A stretch of DNA of 64,000 bases from RGIG3009 sp964470515 (GTDB lineage Bacteria; Bacillota; Clostridia; Oscillospirales; Acutalibacteraceae). The notes under the pieces were generated by a model. That model searched no databases, was not told the DNA's origin, and was given only the letters and a program-made list of their open reading frames with translations. Each line of letters begins with the position of its first letter. Within the stretch, counting starts at the first letter, position 1. The DNA is taken from the NCBI GenBank assembly GCA_964470515.1, contig CAYYDD010000002.1, positions 7,099 through 71,098 on the forward strand. The letters are read 5' to 3'. Positions 22,799-31,179 of this stretch are shown here, one piece after another. The position numbers and the translations under genes are program-made.

Positions 22799-23683
22799 AT
22801 GTTCGGCTACATTAAAACGTATCAACCGGAACTGAAAATGAGTGAATTTGAGCAATACCGCGGTCTGTACTGCTCGCTGTGCCGTCGGCTCGGCAAGCGA
22901 TACGGTCCGTCTGCGCAAATGACCCTCAGCTACGATATGACGTTTTTGCTGCTTCTGTACCTCGCGTTGGCCGAGGAGTGTCCCGGCCATCACAAAGCCC
23001 GCTGTCCGTACAACCCGCTGAAAAAGCGGATGTGTTGCGGCGAGTCCCCGTGGCTGGATCGCTGTGCCGATGCATCGGTGCTGTTGGTCTACTACAAAAC
23101 GCAGGACACCATTGCCGACAGTGCGTTTTTCAAACGCCTTGCGGCTCGATTGGCATTGATCCCGGCCGCACGTCATCGCCGCCGTGCCCTCGGGTACGAG
23201 CCGGAGATGGACAAGGCGATGGCCGCATATATCGCGGCCCAGACGGCGGTGGAGCAGGCGCGTACGTTCTCAACCGATGCCGCGGCAGAGCCGACGGCGC
23301 AGTTGTTGTCGTTTTTATGCACACGGCCCGCCCGCAACGAAAATGAACGCCGTGTTCTGGAGCGTTTCGGCTACTGCCTCGGCCGCTGGGTGTATTTGAT
23401 GGACGCGGCAGACGATCTGGAAGGTGACAGCCGCACCGGCAACTACAATCCGTTGCTGGAGGATCACCGCGGTGAGCCGATCACACCCGAGCTGCTGGCC
23501 GCGTGCCGCGAGCGTGTGCGCTTTGCACTCAATGCCTCGCTGGCGGAATGTAAAGCCGCGTACGAGCTGTTGGAGATCCGTCGGTACGACGGTATCCTGC
23601 GCAACGTTCTGGAATACGGTATGGCCGGTGTACAGCACTCCGTGCTGGACGGCAGTCCCAAAATCCAAAACTGGGAGGTTTAA
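22799..23683 (+). CDS. DUF5685 family protein
   Basis: The start MFGYIKTYQPELKMSEFEQY and YCSLCRRLGKRYGP, followed by YDMTFLLLLYLAL and a CPYNPLKKRMCC stretch, are the hallmarks of DUF5685. The family is restricted to Firmicutes and has no known role. There are several conserved cysteines in the first 85 residues (YCSLC, CPYNP, MCC), so metal binding is plausible. The mostly helical C-terminal half includes DAADDLEGDSRTGNYNPLL, loosely like an isoprenoid-synthase-type Asp-rich motif. It forms an operon with the J-domain gene 3 nt downstream. Confidence 0.82.
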   Translation: MFGYIKTYQPELKMSEFEQYRGLYCSLCRRLGKRYGPSAQMTLSYDMTFLLLLYLALAEECPGHHKARCPYNPLKKRMCCGESPWLDRCADASVLLVYYKTQDTIADSAFFKRLAARLALIPAARHRRRALGYEPEMDKAMAAYIAAQTAVEQARTFSTDAAAEPTAQLLSFLCTRPARNENERRVLERFGYCLGRWVYLMDAADDLEGDSRTGNYNPLLEDHRGEPITPELLAACRERVRFALNASLAECKAAYELLEIRRYDGILRNVLEYGMAGVQHSVLDGSPKIQNWEV

Positions 23684-23686
23684 ACG

Positions 23687-24280
23687 ATGAAAGATCCTTA
23701 TCAGATACTCGGTATTGACCGTAACGCGACCGACGACGAGGTGAAAGACGCTTACCGTCAGCTGGCGCGCAAGTATCATCCCGATAATTACGGCGATAAT
23801 CCGCTGTCCGATCTCGCGAAGGAAAAAATGCAGGAGATCAACGAGGCATACGATACCATCATCCGCGAGCGTCGCTCCGGCCATCGGCAGGGGAGTGGCA
23901 GCACGTCCTCCGGTAGCTCGCATTATGAGGATATCCGCAATCTGATCCGCACCGGCCGCACGGCCGACGCGGAGACGTTGCTGGACGGTGTTCCCGCACC
24001 CTTGCGCGATGCGGAATGGTATTTCCTCAAGGGCAGTGTTCTCTACAAAAAAGGCTGGCTGGACGATGCGTACAGCCATTTCTCCACCGCCACGCGGATG
24101 GATCCCGGCAACGCGGAATACCGCGCGGCGCATAACCAGCTGGAGCGTCAGCGCCAGACCGGTGCGTACCGCACGCACGGCTCCTCCGGCGGTTGCTCGG
24201 GCTGTGACGTGTGTCAGGGTCTCATTTGTGCCGACTGTTGCTGTGAATGTATGGGCGGCGACCTGATCCGCTGTTGCTAA
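23687..24280 (+). CDS. J-domain protein with Cys-rich tail
   Basis: Residues 3-65 form a DnaJ J-domain with the HPD motif (KYHPDNYGDN, about 31-40), which stimulates the ATPase of Hsp70. There is no zinc-finger or substrate domain of DnaJ. Instead a TPR-like segment (about 80-145; YFLKGSVLYKKGWLDDAYSHF) leads to a C-terminus with twelve cysteines (CSGCDVCQGLICADCCCEC). Such a tail suggests metal or Fe-S binding or palmitoyl-like attachment. It starts 3 nt after the DUF5685 stop, following GGGAGGTTTAAACG. The pairing is conserved in Clostridia, so the two probably act together. Confidence 0.85.
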   Translation: MKDPYQILGIDRNATDDEVKDAYRQLARKYHPDNYGDNPLSDLAKEKMQEINEAYDTIIRERRSGHRQGSGSTSSGSSHYEDIRNLIRTGRTADAETLLDGVPAPLRDAEWYFLKGSVLYKKGWLDDAYSHFSTATRMDPGNAEYRAAHNQLERQRQTGAYRTHGSSGGCSGCDVCQGLICADCCCECMGGDLIRCC

Positions 24281-24298
24281 GCAAAGGGGCGTTGGTGT

Positions 24299-24838
24299 AT
24301 GAAACGTACGGCACGGATCGCGTGGAGCGGTCTGATGGGCGCGCTGGCGCTGGTGTGCTTGCTGCTCACGGTGTTCCCCTTTGCCACCTATGCGCTGCCC
24401 GCGCTGGCCTCGGTGTTTCTGATGCCGGTGGTCATCGAGTGCGGCAAGCGCTGGGCATTGGCGGTGTATGCCGCCGTGAGCTTGCTGGCGTTGCTCATCG
24501 TATCGGATATGGAGGCGCGGCTGTTGTTCGTGTTCTTCTTCGGGTATTATCCCATCATCAAATCGTGGGCTGAGCAGCGTCATCGCGCTGTAGAATGGCT
24601 GTGTAAGCTGGGGATCTTTAATGCCGCCGTGGTATTGGCCTATACCGTGTTGTCCGCCGTCGGTTTTTCGCTTGCGGTGTTCAGTATCCCGGGTGTGGCG
24701 CTGCCGCTCGGGGTATTTCTCGCGGCGTTTCTGCTGGCGGGTAACGTGATCTTCGTGCTGTACGATATCGGCCTGACACGGCTACTCCCGCTGTACTTTT
24801 CGCGGCTTCAGCCATTGCTGCGCCGCCTCTTTCGATGA
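24299..24838 (+). CDS. Integral membrane protein of unknown function
   Basis: The 179-residue product has five or six hydrophobic segments (about 8-30, 33-52, 55-75, 78-92, 103-125, 130-160). The FFFGYYPIIKSW motif and the overall layout recall small substrate-binding (S component-like) membrane proteins, but I cannot assign a ligand. It follows the J-domain gene by 18 nt and probably shares its transcript. The binding site is AAAGGGGCG. Confidence 0.6.
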   Translation: MKRTARIAWSGLMGALALVCLLLTVFPFATYALPALASVFLMPVVIECGKRWALAVYAAVSLLALLIVSDMEARLLFVFFFGYYPIIKSWAEQRHRAVEWLCKLGIFNAAVVLAYTVLSAVGFSLAVFSIPGVALPLGVFLAAFLLAGNVIFVLYDIGLTRLLPLYFSRLQPLLRRLFR

Positions 24839-24902
24839 AAAAGCCCTTGCATTTTCCCTGAAAATGCGGTACACTTAACAAACTACCGCCAAGAAGGGTC
24901 GG

Positions 24903-25796
24903 ATGACGTTGAAGATCGATCTCATTGCTCATATCACCCGGCAGATGCCGGATTTTTCGAAGGGTCAGCGGCTCATTGCTGCCTATATTCTGGAGCATTA
25001 CGATTCCGCCGCGTTTATGACGGCGTACGCCCTCGGCGATGCCGTCGGCGTCAGCGAATCCACCGTGGTGCGCTTTGCGACGGAGCTGGGCTTCTCCGGC
25101 TATCCGCGTCTTCAAAAGGCGATGCAGGAGCTGGTGCGCAGTAAGCTCACGAGTGTGCAACGCGTGGAGGTCACCCGCGCCCGTATGCGGGACGATGAGG
25201 TGCTGGAAAACGTGATGTCCTACGATATGGCCAACATCCGTCAGACCTTAGCGGAGCTTGATCCGCAGGTGTTTGATGCCTCGGTGGATGCACTGGTACG
25301 CGCCCGCCGTGTGTATATTTTCGGTGCGGGCAGCTGCCGCGCACTGGCCAACTTCTTAGCGTATTATCTGAAATTACTTCTGCCGGATGTCCGGCTGATC
25401 TCCACCTCGGGCGAAACCGAGATTCTGGAGGAGATGTTCCCCATCAGCGTGGAGGATGCCATCATCGGTATCACCTTCCCGCGGTATTCGGCACGTGCCG
25501 TCAAGGCACTGCACTTTGCTCATTCCCGCGGTGCGCAGGTCATCGCCGTTACTGATAGCCAGCGTTCACCCATTGCGGATTTTGCTACCTACCTGCTGCT
25601 GGCACACAGCGATATGGCCACCATCGTGGATTCGCTGGTCGCGCCGCTCAGTGTCATCAATGCGCTGACGGTCGCTATCTCGCTCAAGCGGATGGAGGCC
25701 AACCGTGCCACACTCACCGAGCTGGAATCGCTGTGGGAGACTTATCAGGTCTACCAGCCCATGGAAAAGCACATAGCGGAGGCTACCGATGAGTGA
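24903..25796 (+). CDS. MurR/RpiR family transcriptional regulator
   Basis: The N-terminal HTH_6 domain (about residues 1-77; FSKGQRLIAAYILEHYDSAAF; VGVSESTVVRFATELGFSGYPRLQ) is followed by a SIS sugar-phosphate isomerase-like domain (about 115-260; RVYIFGAGSCRALANFLAYYL). Such regulators sense phosphosugars. Its own target is not evident; the next gene starts inside its last codons, so they are cotranscribed. The ATG at 24903 follows AAGAAGGGTCGG. Confidence 0.9.
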   Translation: MTLKIDLIAHITRQMPDFSKGQRLIAAYILEHYDSAAFMTAYALGDAVGVSESTVVRFATELGFSGYPRLQKAMQELVRSKLTSVQRVEVTRARMRDDEVLENVMSYDMANIRQTLAELDPQVFDASVDALVRARRVYIFGAGSCRALANFLAYYLKLLLPDVRLISTSGETEILEEMFPISVEDAIIGITFPRYSARAVKALHFAHSRGAQVIAVTDSQRSPIADFATYLLLAHSDMATIVDSLVAPLSVINALTVAISLKRMEANRATLTELESLWETYQVYQPMEKHIAEATDE

Positions 25797-27024
25797 GCCG
25801 TTACACGTTGTTATTGTCGGCGGCGGCGGCGCCGGACTGATGGCAGCAGGCTGTGCCGCACGGCGTGGCTTTCGTGTCACGGTGGTCGAGCGTAACGAAC
25901 GTCCCGCCCGCAAGGTGATGATTACCGGCAAGGGTCGCTGTAATGTCACAAACGACAGCACGCCCGCCGATTGTGTCGCCAATGTCCCCGGCAACGGTCG
26001 GTTTTTGTACAGTGCGTTTTCCGCGTTTTCTCCGCAGGATACGGTGCAGATGTTTACCAAACTCGGCGTTCCGCTCAAGACTGAACGCGGTCGCCGGGTG
26101 TTTCCGCAGTCGGATAAGGCCGTGGACATCGTGGATGCGCTGGTGCGCTATGCCCGCTTCGGCAGCACACGGTTTATCACGGGTCGCGTTACCCGCTTGC
26201 TGATCGAGGACGGCGTGTGCTGCGGCGTTGCTTTGGAGAATGGACAGGAGCTGCCCGCCTACGGTGTCATCGTGTGCACGGGCGGATGCTCGTATCCGGG
26301 CACCGGCTCCACCGGCGACGGCTATGAGCTTGCCCGTCAGGCGGGGCACACCATCATTCCGCCGCGTCCGTCGCTGGTGCCTCTGGAGATCAGCGAGCCG
26401 TGCTGTGCAGATATGCAGGGTCTCTCTCTGCGGAACTGTTCATTGTCTGTCACCGATACCGTTACCGGCAAACCGGTGTTTGAGGAATTTGGTGAGATGC
26501 TGTTTACACACTTCGGCGTATCCGGCCCGCTGGTGCTCAGTGCCAGTGCCCATCTGCGCGATATGGTGCCCGGTCGCTATCGACTGTCTGTCGATCTCAA
26601 GCCCGCGCTTACGCCCGAGCAGGTGGATGCGCGGCTGGTGCGTGAGTCGGAGGAAAAGCCCAACGCGTGCGTCGGCAATATGCTGGCAGCGTTGCTACCG
26701 AGGTCGCTCATTGCTCCCGTGCTGCGGGCGGCGCAGGTGGCGGGGGAGACCAAGTGTCATTCCGTGCCCCGCGAGGCGCGGCAGCGGCTCGGTGCGGCGC
26801 TCAAGGGCTTCCCGCTGACTGTGCAGGGCTTTCGCCCTATTGCTGAGGCGATCGTCACGGCGGGTGGGGTCAGCACCAAGGAGCTGAACAGCAAAACGAT
26901 GGCTTCGCGCTTGGTCAGCGGGCTGTCGTTCGCCGGGGAGGTCATCGACGTGGATGCGTATACCGGTGGCTTCAATCTTCAAATCGCCTTTTCCACCGGC
27001 GTGGCCGCGGGGAATTATATTTAA
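25789..27024 (+). CDS. BaiN/HI0933-family FAD-dependent oxidoreductase
   Basis: The protein starts with the dinucleotide-binding VVIVGGGGAGLMAAGCAARRG (split about residues 7-27) and has the family marker KVMITGKGRCNVTN (about 43-56), then VICTGGCSYPGTGSTGDGY and the C-terminal ITAGGVS-like VTAGGVSTKELNSKTM and GGFNLQIAFSTGVAAG. The family is flavin-dependent, and the annotation BaiN comes from a bile-acid context, but the real substrates are unknown. It overlaps the MurR gene by 8 nt. The stop TAA lies in the left terminal repeat of the MITE-like element. Confidence 0.88.
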   Translation: MSEPLHVVIVGGGGAGLMAAGCAARRGFRVTVVERNERPARKVMITGKGRCNVTNDSTPADCVANVPGNGRFLYSAFSAFSPQDTVQMFTKLGVPLKTERGRRVFPQSDKAVDIVDALVRYARFGSTRFITGRVTRLLIEDGVCCGVALENGQELPAYGVIVCTGGCSYPGTGSTGDGYELARQAGHTIIPPRPSLVPLEISEPCCADMQGLSLRNCSLSVTDTVTGKPVFEEFGEMLFTHFGVSGPLVLSASAHLRDMVPGRYRLSVDLKPALTPEQVDARLVRESEEKPNACVGNMLAALLPRSLIAPVLRAAQVAGETKCHSVPREARQRLGAALKGFPLTVQGFRPIAEAIVTAGGVSTKELNSKTMASRLVSGLSFAGEVIDVDAYTGGFNLQIAFSTGVAAGNYI

Positions 27025-27295
27025 CCGCAACTGACGCATTCAAGCCCGCCTAAAACGGCGGATTTGTGGCGCTTTGTGGCTTGTTATCATCGCAAGGCGG
27101 GCGCCTTGTTTCTTCTGCCGCACCCCAAATCATCCCCCAATCCGTCCGTTTATAGGTCGGAGAATTTACTTTGAGGGAACTGGTGTGGGTGCAAGAGCAA
27201 ACACAGTAAATCCTTTTGGATTTACGAGTATTTTAGGGCAACAGACGTAGCGTTTTCCCAAAGTAAATCGGGTTAGAATGCGTCAGTTGTGGTTA
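27022..27295. mobile_element. MITE-like element with 27-bp terminal inverted repeats
   Basis: The left end (27022-27048) and the reverse complement of the right end (27269-27295) match at 24 of 27 positions, centred on CAACTGACGCATTC. If the ends are trimmed to ACCGC...GTGGT, the element is flanked by TA on both sides, as for IS630/mariner-type insertions. The interior has no gene. It has a perfect GTAAATCC-TTTT-GGATTTAC hairpin (27206-27225), and TTTACTTTG...GGGAA (27165-27178) can pair with TTCCCAAAGTAAA (27255-27267). The left end supplies the stop codon of the flavoprotein gene. A structured RNA is the alternative. Confidence 0.65.
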
Positions 27296-27309
27296 GAGGA
27301 TGTTGACTT

Positions 27310-27990
27310 ATGATGAACACGACCGTAGCTGTAGCCATTGACGGGCCGTCCGGTGCCGGGAAGAGCACCATTGCCCGTATTCTGGCGACCGATCTGGGCT
27401 TTGTGTATGTCGATACCGGTGCTTTGTACCGCGCTGTTGGTCTGGCGATGCTGAGCCGCGGCATCGACCCGCACGACGAAGCCGCCGTTACGCCGCTGCT
27501 GTCGGAGTTGCAGGTGTCGCTCGGCTACGTTGACGGTGCCCAGCGCGTGTTTTTAAACGGCGAGGATGTCAGTGACCGCATCCGCACCCCCGAGGTGTCG
27601 ATGGCGGCCTCTGCCGTGTCGGCGTTGCCGCCGGTGCGTCGGTTCCTGTTCGATCTGCAGCAGGATACCGCCCGCCGTCAGAACGTCATTATGGATGGTC
27701 GCGATATCGGCACCGTCGTGTTGCCGTTTGCCAAGGTTAAGGTGTTTCTTACCGCTTCGGCCGAGGATCGGGCACAGCGTCGCTTTGAGGAATTACAGCA
27801 AAAGGGCGTTGCCACCACCTATGACGAGGTGCTCCGCGATATGAAGGAGCGCGATCACAACGATTCCCACCGCGTTGCGGCACCGCTGCGTCCTGCGGAG
27901 GATGCCGTGCTGGTGGATACCAGCGGCAACACGCTGGAGCAGTCGGTGGCACTGCTCAAAGCACTGGTCAAAGAACGTCTGAAAGGATGA
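27310..27990 (+). CDS. cmk: Cytidylate kinase
   Basis: This enzyme phosphorylates CMP and dCMP. Walker A is in AIDGPSGAGKST (about residues 8-19), followed by the CMP-binding YVDTGALYRAVGL, MDGRDIGTVVLP, and the lid R-rich ERDHNDSHR. Length 226 aa is normal. It is the first gene of the common Clostridia block cmk-plsC-ispH/S1. The next gene starts within its stop (ATGA). Either ATG at 27310 or 27313 could be used, after AGAGG. Confidence 0.95.
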   Translation: MMNTTVAVAIDGPSGAGKSTIARILATDLGFVYVDTGALYRAVGLAMLSRGIDPHDEAAVTPLLSELQVSLGYVDGAQRVFLNGEDVSDRIRTPEVSMAASAVSALPPVRRFLFDLQQDTARRQNVIMDGRDIGTVVLPFAKVKVFLTASAEDRAQRRFEELQQKGVATTYDEVLRDMKERDHNDSHRVAAPLRPAEDAVLVDTSGNTLEQSVALLKALVKERLKG

Positions 27991-28619
27991 CGGAGCGTAT
28001 GTGGTTGGGTCGATTCCTGGTGTATCTGCTGACACCGCCGGTGCGTGCACTGATGCGTGTCAGGATCATCGGTAAAGAGAATATACCGCCCGTGGGCGAA
28101 AAACTCGTGCTGTGCTGCAATCATATCTCCAACTGGGATCCCGTAGTGCTGGAGGTCGCGCAGCCTACACGGCACATCTATTTTATGGCGAAAGCCGAGC
28201 TGTTTAGCAACCGTCTGTTTGCGTGGTTTCTGGGCAAGCAGATCGGTGCGTTTGCCGTCCACCGCGGCACCGGGGATACCGACGCACTGGCTACCGCCAA
28301 GCAACTGGTGGAGGACGGAAAAATTATGGGTATCTTCCCGGAAGGCACCCGTTCGAAGGATGGTAAGCTGATGCGTGCCAAATCCGGCACCGCGCTCATC
28401 GTGGCGCAGACCAGGGCTACCGTATTGCCGGTAGCGATCGTGGGGCGCGGCCAGCGTCTGCGGCCGTTGCGCCGTACGCTGGTGGTCTACGGCAAGCCTG
28501 TCTCGCCGACCGAGCTGCATCTTGATGGGGAAAAGCCGGATATTCGGTATGCCTCCCGTCGGCTGATGGAGATCATCGGCGAGCTTATTGAGCAACACCG
28601 CGCGGAGGTGGAGCGATGA
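27987..28619 (+). CDS. plsC: 1-acyl-sn-glycerol-3-phosphate acyltransferase
   Basis: This membrane-associated enzyme acylates lysophosphatidic acid to phosphatidic acid. It has the H-x4-D motif NHISNWDP (about residues 46-53), the FPEGTRSKDGKL block (about 115-126), KSGTALIVAQT and LPVAIVG, and a hydrophobic N-terminus. Length 210 aa is typical. Start 27987 overlaps cmk by 4 nt; ATG 27999 (MWLGRF) is an alternative. It overlaps ispH by 4 nt. Confidence 0.92.
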   Translation: MTERMWLGRFLVYLLTPPVRALMRVRIIGKENIPPVGEKLVLCCNHISNWDPVVLEVAQPTRHIYFMAKAELFSNRLFAWFLGKQIGAFAVHRGTGDTDALATAKQLVEDGKIMGIFPEGTRSKDGKLMRAKSGTALIVAQTRATVLPVAIVGRGQRLRPLRRTLVVYGKPVSPTELHLDGEKPDIRYASRRLMEIIGELIEQHRAEVER

Positions 28620-30661
28620 CGATCCGAGTTGCGGAATCCGCCGGCTTCTGCTTCGGTGTGAAGCGGGCGGTGGATGCGGTGTACGAGCTGTTGGACAGCG
28701 GTAAGACCGTCTGTACACTCGGTCCTATTATCCACAATCCGCAAATGGTGGAGCAGCTCTCGCAGCGCGGAGTCCGTATCGTGGACGATGTATCGCAGGT
28801 GCCGCCGGGCGCCACGCTGGTCATTCGTTCCCACGGTGTGCCCGAACGTGTATATCAGGCGTTGGAAAACGCCGGTATTGAGTATCACGATGCCACCTGC
28901 CCGTTTGTTGCGAAGATCCATCGCATCGTGGCCGAGCAGTCGGCCAAGGGAGCGTCGGTGCTGATAGCGGGAGATAAGGATCACCCCGAGGTTATCGGTA
29001 TCCGCGGTCATCTGCACGGGTCGTCGTATGTGTTTTCCACCGAGCAGGAGCTGCGGGAACTCATCGAACGGGGCGTTCCTGCCGCCGATGAGCCGCTGAT
29101 TTTGGTGGCGCAGACGACTTTTCACACAGATATCTGGAAAAAATGTTCGGAAATCTCAAAAAAACACTATACAAATCTTCAAATCTTTGATACAATATGT
29201 AACGCAACTGCGCGTCGGCAGGCGGAAGCAGTTGCCCTGTCACGGGAAAGTGATGTTATGGTTATTGTCGGTGGACGCCAGAGCTCCAATACCGCGAAGC
29301 TTCGGGATGTCTGTCAGCAAGGCTGCTGTACGGTGCTTATCGAAACGGCTGCCGAGCTTACGGCGGAACAATTCTCCGGTGCTCGTGCCGTTGGGATCAC
29401 CGCAGGAGCGTCTACGCCCGCCGATATTATAAAGGAGGTACTTTCTACTATGTCCGAGATCGTCAACAACAGCGAAGTCAAAGAAACCGAGGTGGCGGAG
29501 GCTACCGAAACTGTCAAATCCTTTGACGAAATGAGTTTTGAGGAGGCACTGGAAGCTTCTCTTCAAAGTTTAACTACAGACGAAAGAGTGCGCGGCATCG
29601 TCATTGCCATTGCTCCCAATGAGGTGCAGGTAGAGGTCATCGGCCGCAAGCAGACGGGCTACATCCCGGCTGACGAGCTGTCCGCCGAGGGCACCGATCC
29701 CGCGAAGCTGGTCAACATCGGCGATGAGCTGGAGCTGCTCATTATGCGTACCAACGATCAGGAAGGCACCATTATGCTGTCCAAGAAGCGCGTGGATGCC
29801 AAGAAGGGCTGGGATACCATCGTCGCCGCCGGTGAGAGCGGTGAGATTCTCGAGGGTGTCGTGACCGACATCATCAAGGGCGGTATGCTGGTCGTGTCTC
29901 ACGGTGTCAAGGTGTTCGTGCCTGCCTCCCACGCGTCGCTCGCGCGTATGGAGGATCTCAGCCCCCTGCTGAAGACCACCGTTCGCTTCAAGATTCTGGA
30001 GACCAATCAGGCCCGCCGCCGCGCTGTCGGCTCGGTGCGTGAGGTCGCCCGTGCGGAGCGCAAGGAAAAGGAAGTGGCGTTCTTCGCTCAGGCGGAGGTC
30101 GGCCAGAAGTACACCGGCACGGTACGCTCGCTGACCTCTTACGGCGCGTTCGTCGATCTGGGCGGTGTGGATGGTATGGTCCACGTGTCCGAGCTGTCTT
30201 GGAAGCGCATCAAGCATCCCTCTGAGGTCGTCAACGTCGGCGACGTCGTCGAGGTGTACATCCGCGATCTGGACGTTGAGAAGCGCAAGATCTCGCTGGG
30301 CTACCGCCGTGCGGAGGATAATCCGTTTGAGATTTTCAAGAGTCAGTATGCCGAGGGCGACGTCGTCACCGCCAAGATCGTGGGTATGACCACGTTCGGT
30401 GCTTTCGCCCAGATCCTGCCCAGCGTGGATGGTCTCATCCATATTTCGCAGATCGCCAACCGCCGTATCGACAAGCCGCAGGATGCGCTGAAGGTCGGCG
30501 AAGAGGTGCAGGTCAAGATCACCGGCATCGACGTGGAGCACAAGCGCATCAGCCTGTCCATCCGTGCCCTGCTGGAGGACGCTCCCGCTACAGAGACTGC
30601 TCCCGAAGCCGCTGACGAGGCTGTTGAGGAAGTTGCCGACGATAAGGCCGACGAGGAGTAA
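28616..30661 (+). CDS. ispH: IspH (HMBPP reductase) fused to ribosomal protein S1
   Basis: Residues 1-280 are IspH, the 4Fe-4S enzyme that makes IPP and DMAPP from HMBPP; the three cluster cysteines are C12 (GFCFGVKRAVD), C95 (TCPFVAKIH) and C195 (TICNATARRQ). After an acidic linker (about 285-320), residues 320-655 hold four S1 RNA-binding repeats (for example GTVRSLTSYGAFVDLGGVDG and GMTTFGAFAQILPSVDG), ending in an acidic tail. This fusion is known in Clostridia and appears to serve as the ribosomal S1-like protein as well. An AAAGGAGG sequence at 29431-29438 lies before an internal ATG at 29450, which could start a separate S1 polypeptide. Confidence 0.95.
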   Translation: MTIRVAESAGFCFGVKRAVDAVYELLDSGKTVCTLGPIIHNPQMVEQLSQRGVRIVDDVSQVPPGATLVIRSHGVPERVYQALENAGIEYHDATCPFVAKIHRIVAEQSAKGASVLIAGDKDHPEVIGIRGHLHGSSYVFSTEQELRELIERGVPAADEPLILVAQTTFHTDIWKKCSEISKKHYTNLQIFDTICNATARRQAEAVALSRESDVMVIVGGRQSSNTAKLRDVCQQGCCTVLIETAAELTAEQFSGARAVGITAGASTPADIIKEVLSTMSEIVNNSEVKETEVAEATETVKSFDEMSFEEALEASLQSLTTDERVRGIVIAIAPNEVQVEVIGRKQTGYIPADELSAEGTDPAKLVNIGDELELLIMRTNDQEGTIMLSKKRVDAKKGWDTIVAAGESGEILEGVVTDIIKGGMLVVSHGVKVFVPASHASLARMEDLSPLLKTTVRFKILETNQARRRAVGSVREVARAERKEKEVAFFAQAEVGQKYTGTVRSLTSYGAFVDLGGVDGMVHVSELSWKRIKHPSEVVNVGDVVEVYIRDLDVEKRKISLGYRRAEDNPFEIFKSQYAEGDVVTAKIVGMTTFGAFAQILPSVDGLIHISQIANRRIDKPQDALKVGEEVQVKITGIDVEHKRISLSIRALLEDAPATETAPEAADEAVEEVADDKADEE

Positions 30662-30671
30662 GCATCAAAAC

Positions 30672-30707
30672 AAAAAAGGAAACGGGTCTCCCGTTTCCTT
30701 TTTTTGA
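30672..30707 (+). terminator. Terminator after ispH-S1
   Basis: Stem AAAAAGGAAACGGG/CCCGTTTCCTTTTT with a short TCT loop and a T run. Confidence 0.9.
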
Positions 30708-30731
30708 AACAACGATTGAGGAGGAACTGTA

Positions 30732-31178
30732 ATGATCGCTATTGCTTGTGACCACGCCGGCCCCGCTTTGAAGGAAGAGATCAAGGGTCTGCTTACCGAA
30801 ATGGGCTATACCTACCGTGACTTCGGCACCGACACGTCGGACAGCGTGGATTATCCCGTCTACGCATCCCGCGCGGCTCGAGCCGTTGCCTGCGGCGAAT
30901 GTGAAAAGGGCATCGTTATTTGCGGTACCGGCATCGGTATCAGCATTTCCGCCAACAAGGTCAAGGGCATCCGCTGTGCACTGTGCAGTGAGCCGTTGTC
31001 CGCCAAGCTTACCCGCCAGCACAACGATGCCAATATGGTGGCCATCGGTGCCCGCGTGACCGGCGGCGAGTTGGCGAAGGCGATCGTTCGTGCGTTCCTT
31101 ACCACCGAGTTTGAGGGCGGCCGCCATCAGCGTCGCGTTGATCTGATAACAGCGGTGGAAAACGGTGAGGTGCTCTGA
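30732..31178 (+). CDS. rpiB: Ribose-5-phosphate isomerase B
   Basis: RpiB interconverts ribose 5-phosphate and ribulose 5-phosphate. The sequence has IACDHAGPALKEEI (about 4-17), DFGTDTSDSVDYP, the active-site Cys region GIVICGTGIGISISANKVKG (60-79) and RQHNDANMVAIGAR. Length 148 aa is normal. The start follows GAGGAGGAACTGTA. It is followed 1 nt later by the LUD gene, suggesting one transcript. Confidence 0.95.
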   Translation: MIAIACDHAGPALKEEIKGLLTEMGYTYRDFGTDTSDSVDYPVYASRAARAVACGECEKGIVICGTGIGISISANKVKGIRCALCSEPLSAKLTRQHNDANMVAIGARVTGGELAKAIVRAFLTTEFEGGRHQRRVDLITAVENGEVL

Positions 31179-31179
31179 T

